Assembly (NCBI GenBank): GCA_036320915.1
Contig: JAXBDG010000014.1
Coordinates: 620,001 to 684,000 of the forward strand
DNA: 64,000 nucleotides
Source of the DNA: Linnemannia elongata
Taxonomy: Eukaryota; Mortierellomycota; Mortierellomycetes; Mortierellales; Mortierellaceae
Direction of reading: 5' to 3'
The notes beneath the pieces are model-generated. The model was not told where the DNA came from. It did not search any database and saw only the letters and a list, made by a program, of their open reading frames with translations. Of this stretch, positions 42,782 through 52,989 are shown one piece after another. The translations under genes and the position numbers were made by a program. Numbering within the stretch: the stretch's first letter is position 1; each line of letters begins with the position of its first letter.

Positions 42782-43410
42782 ATATCTTCCGTGTCCAGAG
42801 GTGCGCGTTGTGTGTCCGGCCACCTTCGCTTCGGGGGTACTCTTCGGGGGTGCTCTTCGGGGGTGCTCTTCGAGTGCCCATGCCTGTCTGACATCATGCC
42901 CTTCGGGTGTCTGTGCTGTCAACACTGCAGTCCCGTTAGCTGAGGGGAGGGAAGGGGAGAAGAGAGGAGAAGGTCTGCTGCTGTTTTCATTTCGATACTC
43001 TCTCTTATGATCTTCACCGTCTTGATTTTTTCAACCACAGGCCCGTATGCTCTTGGCTGTTCTTAAGCACATACCAGCCCCCGCTGTGTGTCTCCAGTCT
43101 TGATTGCCTCTCTTGTGCTTCAACATTTTCGGAGGTGTGCCTGAGCGCGCGCCTGAGCATGAAAGTTGGCCAGTGGAGTAAGGAGATATCTGGAGTGAAG
43201 GAAAGGAAAGGATAAAGACGCAACACATAGTATGATCATCAATCAAAAAAAAAAAGAGATCAGCAGGGGAAAGAAGTGCTTGCTTAAAAGTTCACGCAAG
43301 ATTGCTTTCACGATTGTGCTCGCTGTGCGCTCCCTCCCTTCTGCCGCATGCGGCGGCAGGGAAGGGAACACATAGCCCGGGCGTTGTTCTTACAATATAG
43401 CCATAGATCC

Positions 43411-44101
43411 TCTGATTCGGGCTACGCCCTCATCTTTTTCCGTCAGTGCGCTGTGCTCACAGAATACTGGCGCCAAAGGCATATAGCTCGGGCTTCGCCC
43501 TCACAAAATACCGGCGCTTTGGGCAAGATAGTTCCCTGGTTCGGGTTACACCCTCACAAAATACTGGCACTCTGGCCGTGATTGTTCCTTTAGTTCGGGC
43601 TACGCCCTCACGCCCTCTTATTCCGTGTGCTTCCAGCAGGATACCCTTGCTGGTCGCGCTTTGGGCAAGATAGTTCCCCCGGTTCGGGCTACGCCCTCAC
43701 ACTCTCTTCTTGCGTGCACTTCACGCAAGAGGGCCCATAGCTCGGGTTCCGCCCTCACAAAATACCGGCGCTTTGAGCAAAATAGCCCCCTAGTTCGGGC
43801 TACGCCCTCACATATTCTTCTTTCGTGCTCTTCGCGCAAGGGGAGCCATAGCTCGGGCTCCGCCCTCACCAAGTACTGGCGCTTCGCGCAAAATACCACC
43901 GCGCTCCGCGCAAAATAGCCCCCCTGGTTCGGGCTACGCCCTCACACCCTCTTCTTCCGTGCTCTTCGCGCAAGGGGGACCATAGCTCGGGCTCCGCCCT
44001 CACAAAGTACTGGCGCTTCGCTCGGGCGCGCTCCGCGCAAGACACTGGTTCGGGCTCCGCCCTCACAATTTTCTTTTTCTTTCGTTCGGGCTCCGCCCTC
44101 A
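43411..44101. repeat. palindromic array, about 12 units, Helitron copy 1
   Basis: Unit core TTCGGGCTACGCCCTCAC (variants with TCC or TTC in the loop), spaced irregularly 35-85 bp, mixed with cgcttcgcgcaag-type words. Each core contains GGGC-TAC-GCCC, an inverted repeat. Confidence 0.85.
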
Positions 44102-44371
44102 CGTGATTTACAAAAAACACTATTTTTTTAGTATAGTAGAGACTAGAAAGGGTGCCCGTGGGCGATGCCACGGGTGCTGGTGCTGGCGCCGTGGTGGGAG
44201 TGGGGTGGGGTTCTTGGAGGCTCTTGGCCTTTTTTTTTTGGGTTCTCTGGGACTCTGGGATGTCGTGTTATGCGTGTGAGGGTGTGAGGGTGACCCAAGT
44301 TGAAATTGATTTACTGTGACTGTTTTGTGTTGTTGTAAGGTCCGACGGGGGCTTGCTTGTTCGGTGTTCGT

Positions 44372-44541
44372 AAAAAGAAAAAGAAAAGGAAAAAGAGAAG
44401 GAAAAAGAAAAAGAAAAGGAAAGAGAAAAGGAAAAAGAAAAAGAAGAAGAAAAGGAAAAAAGGAAAGGAAAAGGAGGGAGGGGGAAAGAAAAAAAAGAAA
44501 AGAAAAAAAAAAAAAAAAAAAGGAAAAAAAGAAAAAAAGAA
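44372..44541 (+). repeat. A/G-only tract in Helitron copy 2
   Basis: Long purine-only stretch of aaaaagaaaagg words; counterpart of 42659-42781 but about 45 bp longer. Confidence 0.85.
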
Positions 44542-45180
44542 ATATCTTCCTGTCCAGAGGTGCGCGTTGTGTGTCCGGCCACCTTCGCTTCGGGGGTGCT
44601 CTTCGGGGGTCCTCTTCGGGGTGCTCTTCGAGTGCTCGTGCCTGTCTGACATCGTGCCCTCTCTTGGTGTCAAGACTCCAGTCCCGTTAGCTGAGGGGAG
44701 GGAAGGGGAGGGAAGGGGAGGGAAGGGGAGAAGAGAGGAGAACGTCTGCTGCTGTTTTCATTTCGATGCTCTCTCTTATGATCTTCACCGTCTTGATTTT
44801 TTCAACCACAGGCCCGTATGCTCTTGGCTGTTCTTAAGCACATACCAGCCCCCGCTGTGTGTCTCCAGTCTTGATTGCCTCTCTTGTGCTTCAACATTTT
44901 CGGGGGTGTGCCTGAGCGCGCGCCTGAGCATGAAAGTTGGCCAGTGGAGTAAGGAGATATCTGGAGTGAAGGAAAGGAAAAGGATAAAGACGCAACACAT
45001 AGTATGATCATCAATCAAAAAAAAAGAGATCAGCAGGGGAAAGAAGTGCTTGCTTAAAAGTTCACGCAAGATTGCTTTGACGATTATGCTCGCTGTGCGC
45101 TCCCTCCCTTCTGCCGCATGCGGCGGCAGGGAAGGGAACACATAGCCCGGGCGTTGTTCTTACGATATAGCCATAGATCC

Positions 45181-46158
45181 TCTGATTCGGGCTACGCCCT
45201 CATCCTCTTCCGTGAGCGCGCTTCGCGCAAGTTAGTGCATCTGGTTCGGGCTATGCCCTCACACCTTCTTCTTCCCCGCGCGCTTCGCGCAAGATGACCT
45301 TGATGGTCGCGCTAAAGCACTCCATCCATTTTGCCGCAGCCGGTGCCAAGGTTCACACAGCTCGGGCTACGCCCTCACAAAATACTGGCACTTTGGCCTT
45401 GACTGTTCCTTTAGTTCGGGCTACGCCCTCACATCCTCTTCTTCCGTGCAATTTGCGCAAGATACTGGTTCGGGCTTCGCCCTCACAAAATATGGGCGTT
45501 TTGGGCAAGATAGTCCCCCTGGTTCAGGCTACGCCCTCACAAAATACTGGCACTTCGGCCGTGATTGTTCCTTTAGTTCGGGCTACGCCCTCACACCCTC
45601 TTCTTCCGTGCGCTTCCAGCAGGATACCCTTGCTGGTTGTGCTTTGGGCAAGATAGGTCCCCTGGTTCGGGCTACGCCCTCACAAAATTCTGGCACTTTG
45701 GCCGTGATTGTTCCTTTAGTTCGGGCTACGCCCTCACACCCTCTTCTTCCGTGCTCTTCGCGCAAGGGGGCCCATAGCTCGGGTTCCGCCCTCACAAAAT
45801 ACCGGTGCTTTGAGCAAAATAACCCCCCAAGTTCGGGCTACGCCCTCACATATTCTTCTTCCGTGCTCTTCGCGCAAGGGGAGCCATAGCTCGGGCTCCG
45901 CCCTCACAAAGTACTGGCGCTTCGCGCAAAATACCACCGCGCTCCGCGCAAGATAGCCCCCCTAGTTCGGGCTACGCCCTCACACCCTCTTCTTCCGGGC
46001 TCTTCGCGCAAGGGGAGCCATAGCTCGGGCTCCGCCCTCACAAAGTACTGGCGCTCCGCGCAAAATACTGGCGCTTCGCGCAGGCGCGCTCCGCGCAAGA
46101 TACTGGTTCGGGCTCCGCCCTCACAATTTTCTTTTCTTTCGTTCGGGCTCCGCCCTCA
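45181..46158. repeat. palindromic array, about 16 units, Helitron copy 2
   Basis: Same unit as 43411-44101 (TTCGGGCTACGCCCTCAC and variants). Extra units relative to copy 1 lie at 45240-45600. Confidence 0.85.
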
Positions 46159-46566
46159 CGTGATTTAGCAAAAAAACACTATTTTTTTAGTATAGTAGAG
46201 ATACTATTCTTTCGTGTTGTGTGTCTTCTTTTTCTTCAGGAGAAAGGCCTGAGGTGATGACAGCTCGTGAAACAAATATAAAAAGTGTCGCGTTCAACAG
46301 TGGACTGAGTTGGCAAACTTGCGAGACAAAGTATGACCGTCGAATTACATGATGTAGCACCGAAAAACGAGAAAAACGCGGAATATTTGGGTGGGTGTCT
46401 GCCTGCCCTTGTTGAACGCGACCTTCTTTTCATTTGTGTCTGGGCAGCGGTCACAAAAAACTCAGTTCAGCTCCTTCTCACCCTCATTCCTCACGCCACG
46501 CTTTCAACTCTCACTCTCTCTCTTTTACGTCCACATCTCCTACATTCCCCCCTTCCTCCAGCCCTA

Positions 46567-47949
46567 ATGACCTCTTCACCCTCACCACCAACAACAACAT
46601 TATCACCTTGTCGCCACTTCTTCAATCTCCCAGAACTAGTAGCCTCTCTCCTCTCCCACCTTGACCGCAGTTCCATCGCTCGTTTAACACAGACATGCCG
46701 ACATCTGAATATCATCTGCACCCCTGCCCTCTACATCTCCCTCAGCTTTACCGGGAGCTGCCCAGAGTTCGACCTCCTCGAATCTCGTTCTAGTATCTAC
46801 ATCCTCGCCAGGAATTTGAGGCATGTTAGGAGAGTTTCATTTGGAAATATGGTTGCGGCATACTATTACAACTGTCTCAGGACCTTCCTCGAGTACGACA
46901 ATGACTCATCCGGAATCAAGCCCAGTCTCCCTGTTTGGTTCCCACGCATGGACGAGTCCTCAGCGACTAGCAAAGCCAACGAAGTGTCCTTCGTCCCTCT
47001 TCCACCAATGATCCATCTCACCTCGTACACCTCCAAACTAGAAAGTGGCACATGCGACGAAATCTTCAGCCTCATCTATCTTCAATACTGCACGGTTGTC
47101 CAGCTCCGGATGCGACAGGACATGGCGATTCTCCACTACTGCCCACAATTGACGACCCTTTACCTCGACCTCCTCATCCAGTCTGATATTGATATCCACC
47201 TGCTGAGTTTGACGCTTAGGGGATTGCCCTCCTTGAAGTCATTGACGTTGAAGGGGATGATGAGTGAGAAAGAATGGCCGACTCTGGTGCCTTTGGCATT
47301 CTTCAGTTGCTCGGAAATGCTGGTTGATTTTAGGGTTCGGTTTATACATGACGATGGCATTTTTGCAGAGCGGCCAGAGTGGAGCGAGGAGGATTTCTTT
47401 GATGACGGTGAGCTGGAGGAAGTGCGAGAGGCTTTGCTGCCCGCTGTTCAAGAAAAGGACTTACCTCCGATACCACATCGCCAACAACCCCTCCAACATT
47501 TGACGACCTTTTTTGTCAACGCCATGGATACCCTCACCCAGGTCCAAATCCAGTCTATCTTTGAGCATTGCCCAGGCCTCGTTTCACTTGTGATCCCACA
47601 ACTACATCCTGTCATCAACATCCGCTCCCTAGCCCATTTCATCGCCGAGCATTGTCCACGGATCCAAAAGATTGATCACAAACGCAGCGACACTGACAAC
47701 CAGCTGGCGTTTGACCTAATGGCGTTCCTCCCTCCAGATACGGTTCAAGATCTTACTATTATTCGGTTTGACAAGGACTGGGAGGAGTTGGTACCGATTA
47801 TGGGGAGACATAAGGGGTCTTTGCGGAAAGTGGACTTTGTGGGGTGTTGTCGGTTCATTAGTGCCAAGGTGAAGGAGGAAGTGTTTGGACAGTGTTTGGG
47901 ACTGGAGGCGCTTCATTTGGATATTGACCCCTATACCGCGGTCATTTAA
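46567..47949 (+). CDS. F-box/LRR protein, 460 aa
   Basis: Single-exon gene. After a short Ser/Pro/Thr leader comes the F-box (about residues 19-65: HFFNLPELVASLLSHLDRSS, then LTQTCRHLNIICTPALYISL), then leucine-rich repeats (LTTLYLDLLIQSDIDIHLLS, LPSLKSLTLKGMMSEKEWP, LVSLVIPQLHP, LEALHLDID). An upstream in-frame ATG at 46333 would add a 78-residue extension unlike any paralog, so 46567 is preferred. The F-box start resembles the dead gene at 29236 (ICTPxLYxxxxF). Presumed SCF substrate receptor. A Helitron ends 365 bp upstream, within the likely promoter. Confidence 0.87.
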   Translation: MTSSPSPPTTTLSPCRHFFNLPELVASLLSHLDRSSIARLTQTCRHLNIICTPALYISLSFTGSCPEFDLLESRSSIYILARNLRHVRRVSFGNMVAAYYYNCLRTFLEYDNDSSGIKPSLPVWFPRMDESSATSKANEVSFVPLPPMIHLTSYTSKLESGTCDEIFSLIYLQYCTVVQLRMRQDMAILHYCPQLTTLYLDLLIQSDIDIHLLSLTLRGLPSLKSLTLKGMMSEKEWPTLVPLAFFSCSEMLVDFRVRFIHDDGIFAERPEWSEEDFFDDGELEEVREALLPAVQEKDLPPIPHRQQPLQHLTTFFVNAMDTLTQVQIQSIFEHCPGLVSLVIPQLHPVINIRSLAHFIAEHCPRIQKIDHKRSDTDNQLAFDLMAFLPPDTVQDLTIIRFDKDWEELVPIMGRHKGSLRKVDFVGCCRFISAKVKEEVFGQCLGLEALHLDIDPYTAVI

Positions 47950-48905
47950 AGGACGGAGGCAAATAAAACAATTGGATTCGATTTTTTATCACGTTTTTTT
48001 GCCATTCTTTGGCCACATATCCCACGTTTTCAGTTTTCAGGGCGGCTGAAACAAGAGCAGGCAAGAGAGTCAACTGAGGAAGAACTGAGAATGAAAGAGG
48101 GAAGAAAGGAAGGCAGAGAGATGCATGAGTGATTCAGTGAGGCGACAAAAGTAGCCCAAGTTGAGTGAAGTCACAACAGTGTGTCGCAAAAATGATCAAG
48201 ATTGAGTCTTCGCATGAGATAAGAAATCTTGTCTCAGGCATCGTCAAGACGAAATACACCCTCGTTTTGTGGCGATCATTTTTCTTTCTTCCTTTCTGCT
48301 TCCTTGTTCAGACGGTTATTTTTCTACATTTCCTTTCAACCAACATACACTTGAAGCGCTCACTGTCTTTTCTCTTCACTGTACAATCCATGGCACCTTC
48401 CTTCCCTCCCCCCCTCCTCACTTGTCCCCCATCGTTGACAGGTAGAGGGTAAACATTACTTCCAGTTCCACCTTCGAACAAAATATATACTAGGCTCATA
48501 CGCGTCGCGTCAAAAAAACAAAAGAGTTGGCTCCCTATGCTAGGGATTTTTGTCTGACGAAGTACAAATTTTTTCCTCCTTTCTCCGAAGAGCCCCCTTC
48601 CGTCACCTCTCACCCATGGCCACCCTATCCTTCCTTCCAGCTTTTCCTTCTCTTGATGAGGGGCCGAAAAGAATCAAATCATCGAGTGAGCCTGAATCAA
48701 ATTTGAGGCAAGATGTTGTTTATTAGAGAGAGTAAAAGGCGTTGAGAGGAGTGCTAAGATTGCATGGAGATAGAAAGGTCTATGAATGAAAGTATGTGAT
48801 GCAGGTGGAGTGAACGACAATAGAAAAAAAGTGAACAAAGTAGCAGGAACCCCCCCTCCCCCTCCCTTTGTTTTGAGGGGAGGGAGGTAAAATAATGAGG
48901 AGAGT
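47950..48905. other. intergenic, about 1 kb
   Basis: No gene supported. Purine-rich stretches at 48055-48120 and a C-rich stretch near 48850. Confidence 0.5.
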
Positions 48906-49553
48906 TTACTTGCCATTGCAGATCTTAAGTCTGAGCAGCTTCTCAATCTTGTCCTCATACTCGACGAGCTTGGCCTCGTAGCTGCTGATACTCAAGTAGA
49001 GCTCTCGACGTCTTTGGTCTTGTAAGGGGTCGCTCTTGAGGGTCTCGGCGGTGAGTACTTTGCCTTTGATCGAGTGATCTAGGCTTTGCAGCTTGTGTGC
49101 GTACCGGGTAATGAAGGCGTCGATGGTGTAGATCGGAGTGGGAGAAGTAGGGGATGTCTGCTGTTGTTGTGTAAGGAGTTGTTGTTGTGCGAGGAAGTGT
49201 TGATGTTGTTGCATCTGGGTGAGGATTTGTTGGTGCTGTGCAGGTTTCTGCTGAGAGGTGGCTGTGCTGAGACTTGAAGAGGCAGGACCGGATGTTGTGA
49301 CAATCGCAGTGGCGCAGGTGGCAGTAGAAGCGGCTGTTGCGAGGGTGGAGGCAGAGATGTGAGGAGCTATGTTGGTGCGCCTCAGCTGATCCTCCGCGTC
49401 GTGCATTGTTGTTGGTTGAGGAGACGAAAGGAGCTGGGCGTTGGATCTGGATTTCTTTCTGGCGTGTGATTTGTTGAATGCTTCCTCTTGTTCGTGTTCC
49501 CGCTCGCGTTCCTGTATTTCACGGTATTCTTGGAGGTTGATGGTCGTCGACAT
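48906..49553 (-). CDS. unrecognised Gln-rich protein, 215 aa
   Basis: No family recognised. The N-terminus is a charged helix (INLQEYREIQEREREHEQEE) leading into a basic patch (SHARKKSRSN), a possible nuclear signal. The middle (about residues 65-140) is low complexity, rich in Ala/Thr/Ser and then Gln (QMQQHQHFLAQQQLLTQQQQ). The C-terminal 70 residues look folded and helical: IYTIDAFITRYAHKLQSLDH, then RRRELYLSISSYEAKLVEYE and KIEKLLRLKI, a likely coiled coil. The preferred start, ATG 49553, follows a non-coding-looking stretch. Gln-rich linker plus coiled coil would suit a transcription or regulatory subunit, but that is only a guess. Confidence 0.65.
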   Translation of the reverse strand: MSTTINLQEYREIQEREREHEQEEAFNKSHARKKSRSNAQLLSSPQPTTMHDAEDQLRRTNIAPHISASTLATAASTATCATAIVTTSGPASSSLSTATSQQKPAQHQQILTQMQQHQHFLAQQQLLTQQQQTSPTSPTPIYTIDAFITRYAHKLQSLDHSIKGKVLTAETLKSDPLQDQRRRELYLSISSYEAKLVEYEDKIEKLLRLKICNGK

Positions 49554-50471
49554 GGCGCTTAGGTTCTTGACACTGGAAGTGGATATAGATGGAAGAAGTT
49601 GTGTGGCTTTGTATGACGGAAAAGGGGTTATGCGTGGAGAGGGTGAAAAGAAAGTAAACCAAGACTGAGATAGGACATGGGTATTTATGAAAAAAAAAAG
49701 TCGTAGAATGCGAGACCTGCGACGAGTATTTTGAAACAAAAGCAAATGACACGACAAACCTGCGAAGGGACAATATAGATGAAATGGGAAGAAAAGCAGG
49801 TGAAGATGGCAAAAGAGAGAAAAGAACAACCAGAGAGACGGTTGGAACGAGATGGGAGTACAAAGCCTTTCCTTATTTGGGCCATGCATTTATCCTTGGG
49901 GTTGGGATGAGTCCAGTGCTCTGAATGAGCCATTGTTCAACAATGAACTAGATGGCGAGCAGGGTCTGTTGTGGGTGTAAGCGGCAAGGCAACACTTAGA
50001 CAACGAATACCTCGCTCTCCTTTTACCTTACTGCAAGTGAACCATCTTTTCCTTGGTCATGCTGGCTGGAATGAGAGGCATTATTCACATCAAAGGTACT
50101 GCACTACCTTCTTCTATTGAACGAGTAATTTGGGTTCGTTTACCAGCAGGCCGGAACAACTTTAATTATGGCGCACAATGATCGCCCTACTTTTGGGAAT
50201 TCGCCACCTTTGTTTTCTTTTTTTTTTTTTTTTTTTTTTTTTTTGGGAGGTATCCCTAATTGTTCGAAGCGGCGCATTAATCGCGTGTAAAGATGTTGGT
50301 GGCGTGTGAGAGATACAAATCCAACATTGGCATAGACGGAAGAAGACTACAAGAAAGGGCAAGAAAAGATGCACGAGAAAAATGAAACAAACGCAAATAA
50401 CAACCCATTTTATTTGACGCATACACATCGTCACTAGGCCTGTTTTCCTGCGGCTAGCTGAATGCAGTTGT
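49554..50471. other. intergenic, 0.9 kb, with T27 run
   Basis: Upstream region of the Gln-rich gene. T homopolymer at 50218-50244. No gene seen. Confidence 0.5.
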
Positions 50472-50675
50472 TTACTTGGATGGCTTACTTGCGGCATCAC
50501 TGTCGACCTTGAGATGGTCGGTTGCATTGGTTGCAGACATAGCAACTGGTGCTCCCTGGGGCTTGGCAGGACCTGGTGCGGCATTGGTTGTGTTGTGGCG
50601 ACACTTGTGGGTTCCTTGAGCGTTGCAGTTGATGGAAAAACGTCCAATCTCGTAACACGGCCTTTGGTCGGACAT
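50472..50675 (-). CDS. small protein, 67 aa
   Basis: ATG 50675 opens MSDQRPCYEIGRFSINCNAQ, then GTHKCRHNTTNAAPGPAKPQ, and ends DSDAASKPSK. Three cysteines (7, 17, 25) plus histidines in the first 27 residues could bind a metal; the rest is Ala/Pro-rich and polar. No signal peptide. No family recognised. It is short and lies alone; the compact Cys/His N-terminus and the clean start argue for a real gene, but a chance ORF is possible. Confidence 0.45.
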   Translation of the reverse strand: MSDQRPCYEIGRFSINCNAQGTHKCRHNTTNAAPGPAKPQGAPVAMSATNATDHLKVDSDAASKPSK

Positions 50676-51381
50676 AGCTGAGGGGTGCGTTTTTTTGAAT
50701 GAGCTGTGTGCTGGTGAGTTGCGAGTGACGTTTTGCTGAAGAGTTATCGAGAATGGAAGGGGGTAAGTGGATAAAGAGGAAAAGAAGGTGAAGGAGGAAG
50801 GCAAAGTGTGGGGATACTAAAAGAGAATAAAGATGGCCATTCAAGTAGATGAGGATACTAATCAGCCATAGTTGTTGATGGACTAGACATGAATCGAATC
50901 TTTGCAAACAAAGCTACAGAAAATAAAGGCGTGAACGTGTACCACAAGCCGTATGATGAAAATAAAGGCGCCCAAGAAACAAACGGTCAGGTGCGATTGA
51001 CATTTGCTTCTGAGTGGATAATCGAGGTAATCAGGAAGTTGGGCAGGGTCGATAGAGAGTACTGCATAGGCGGTCGATGATGAGTGACTCTCTACCGTGT
51101 TGCGCGTTGTTGTGGATTAAAGCGGCCAATCCACGAGTGGATGCTGTGTCGAATGGAGAATGAAGTGACGGCTTTGGTTCAGAAGGCGGTGACATGATGA
51201 TGGCGCAGAGTGTTCGGTTGTTAAGGGGACAGCGAGTCTTATATGGCCCAAAATACTTGGATCATGTCAACAAACAATGAATGAAGAAGTGAATTTATTA
51301 TGGAAAGGGATAACGGATGCATACCCATGCAAGCAACAAAAACTAAGCGCATTTGTCTCGCTTACGACCGACAAAGGCAAC
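50676..51381. other. intergenic, 0.7 kb
   Basis: No gene supported. Confidence 0.45.
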
Positions 51382-51891
51382 TTAGCAATTGAGAAGACCT
51401 TTGTAGACTGTACGATACGTGTTGATCAACTCCCGGTTCTCGCCCAGAGCTTTCCAATTGACATTCTTCTTGTTTGCTTCTGCCTTTCGCACTTCCGTGA
51501 CGGTTTTGGGCATGCACCAAGAGAATTGGTCATCCAAATACGCTAAACATTCATTTTCAAGGCATCGAAGCTTGTTCAAGCACGCCTCTGTCACAGATCG
51601 TCGATACTGATGGACGAACTGCGGATCATCTGACTTGAATCGGAAAAGCCACTGCTGGACCATGACAAGGTACTTGACGATCGCTTGGCGTGTTTCGTAA
51701 AGCTGGAGGCGGGCAATATTTTGGTTGTGATTGATGTCCTGGGTTAAGAAAATGGGCTTCTTATAGTGACGAAGGGTTGTCTCGGGGAGGTAGAGAAAAG
51801 TCTTCCAGTGGGCTTCTTCGTTCTCGAGGCGTTTGATTTCGTCAAGTTGATCAGCCAGTATGATCTTGTCGAATTTTGTTGGTAGGGGCAT
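51382..51891 (-). CDS. unrecognised helical protein, 169 aa (tandem paralog 1)
   Basis: No family recognised. Almost entirely helical in character: LADQLDEIKRLENEEAHWKT, then LQLYETRQAIVKYLVMVQQW, CLNKLRCLENECLAYLDDQF and VNWKALGENRELINTYRTVY. No membrane segment or signal peptide. Its central and C-terminal parts match the ORF at 52568-52989 over about 110 residues (LYETR, IVKYLV/IANYLV, NWKALGEN/NWEALKWN, ELINTYR/ELIDLYR), so the two arose by tandem duplication. The start ATG 51891 gives a full-length protein compared with its truncated neighbour. Confidence 0.65.
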   Translation of the reverse strand: MPLPTKFDKIILADQLDEIKRLENEEAHWKTFLYLPETTLRHYKKPIFLTQDINHNQNIARLQLYETRQAIVKYLVMVQQWLFRFKSDDPQFVHQYRRSVTEACLNKLRCLENECLAYLDDQFSWCMPKTVTEVRKAEANKKNVNWKALGENRELINTYRTVYKGLLNC

Positions 51892-52567
51892 CTTTCGAAC
51901 GTTTGAGTGCGCGTGTGTGTGTGTGTTGGTGTTTGCTGGGCGTTAGTGTGAAGAAAGAGAAAAAGGTCGAAAGAGGTTAAGTGGAGAAGATTGCGTGATA
52001 GTTGTTATTCGCGTGATTTTTTTCTAGAGTTGAGAGGGGAAACAACCCTGTAGTTCCTTTGATTTTTCTCGTGAACAAAGAGAAAAAAAAAAGCGGGGGG
52101 GGGGTATATTTTTAGCTTTCACAAATCTATGGTATCCCCAATGGCTATCAAATGGTGAAGATATGCGTAGCGGACGTGTCTTTGATGTGAATATCATGGT
52201 ATGAAAAAAGGCGTTGGAAGGAACTGCGGCGTGTTTTATTTTTCTCTAAGAAGTAACCTTTTTACTTGGGTAACAATCAAATATGATACAAACGAAAAAG
52301 AAAAAAAAAGAAAACAAACGTCTTGTTTAACAAAAAAAAAAAAAAAGCCAACAAAAAAAAAAAAAAAAACATGGCGAAAATCGCTTTGTGATCCTGTTTT
52401 TGAACAGGGATGTTATCGCCCTCGCAGCTTGGCAATAGGGCACCGATATTCATGGTAGCATCTCTTCTCTCTCTCTTTGGAAATAATGAACAGTGATTTA
52501 TTACTCAGGCTTACGGATTTACCGTCACTATTTGCAGAAAAAGCAAGGACGTATTCGCATACAGCTC

Positions 52568-52989
52568 TCAAAAAAACAAGCAGCTGTGAAGGTCTTGGAT
52601 GACACCGCGATACAGGTCAATCAATTCCCCATTCCATTTCAACGCCTCCCAATTGATAGTCTTCTTCTCCGCTGGCACCACATTTGATAGCACTTGCGTC
52701 AAATAATACTGGAGATCCATATATGACGCATTTTCCTCGTCCAGAGCCTGAAGCTTGGACTGACACATCTCTGTCAACGACTGTCGGTGCCGGCTGACCA
52801 ACAAGTGCTCCGAGGTCTTGAGTCGGACAAGCAACTGTTGGATTCTGACCAGGTAGTTTGCAATCTTGTAACGTGTCTCATAGAGCTTGAGGCGGGTGTT
52901 ATCCAAGCTTTGCGTGAGAAATATCCAATCGCCATAAGAGATGATTGCTGTTGTTTTCTTGGGTGCGTAGAGCATATGATTGTAGGCAT
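52568..52989 (-). pseudogene. tandem paralog 2, N-terminus broken
   Basis: The frame WIFLTQSLDNTRLKLYETRY ... NWEALKWNGELIDLYRGVIQ matches the intact neighbour at 51382-51891. Its ATG-proximal part does not: the frame that would supply the N-terminal helix (LEELYRLGAQIKCLQSYALR, about 53027-52960) differs from the conserved frame, and the conserved frame is closed by a TAA just upstream of the only available Met (52975). A short product from 52975 (135 aa) is possible. Most likely a frameshifted duplicate. Confidence 0.55.

Larger units (their letters stand above)
42429..44142 (-). mobile_element. non-autonomous Helitron, copy 1 (1714 bp)
   Basis: On the minus strand it begins TCTCTACTATACTAAAAAAA at 44142 and ends with the hairpin CCCGTGGCATCGCCCACGGG followed by CACCCTTTCTAG at 42429; the next host base is T. 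These are diagnostic Helitron termini. No transposase is encoded. Inside are a purine tract (42659-42781), a unique block that recurs in copy 2 (about 42880-43340), and an array of palindromic units (43411-44101). Its 5' end touches the 3' CTAG of copy 2 without a single intervening base. Confidence 0.85.
44143..46201 (-). mobile_element. non-autonomous Helitron, copy 2 (2059 bp)
   Basis: Same termini as copy 1: minus-strand 5' TCTCTACTATACTAAAAAAA at 46201, preceded by host A (46202), and a 3' hairpin plus CACCCTTTCTAG ending at 44143. The sequence follows copy 1 closely, with a longer palindrome array (45181-46158, about 16 units) and a longer purine tract. It lies head to tail with copy 1, so the pair occupies a single A-T insertion site (A at 46202, T at 42428, both read on the minus strand). 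The nearest gene is the F-box gene starting at 46567. Confidence 0.85.

Noticed and set aside
43348..46098. Long ORFs on both strands of the Helitron arrays, with repeated peptides such as CEGVARTRG and VRAEPELW
   Set aside because: They follow the DNA repeat unit, are open in several frames at once, and differ between copies; repeat translation, not genes.
43411..46158. CRISPR-like look of regularly repeated palindromes
   Set aside because: Units are irregularly spaced, spacers are themselves repeats, and the setting is a eukaryotic Helitron.
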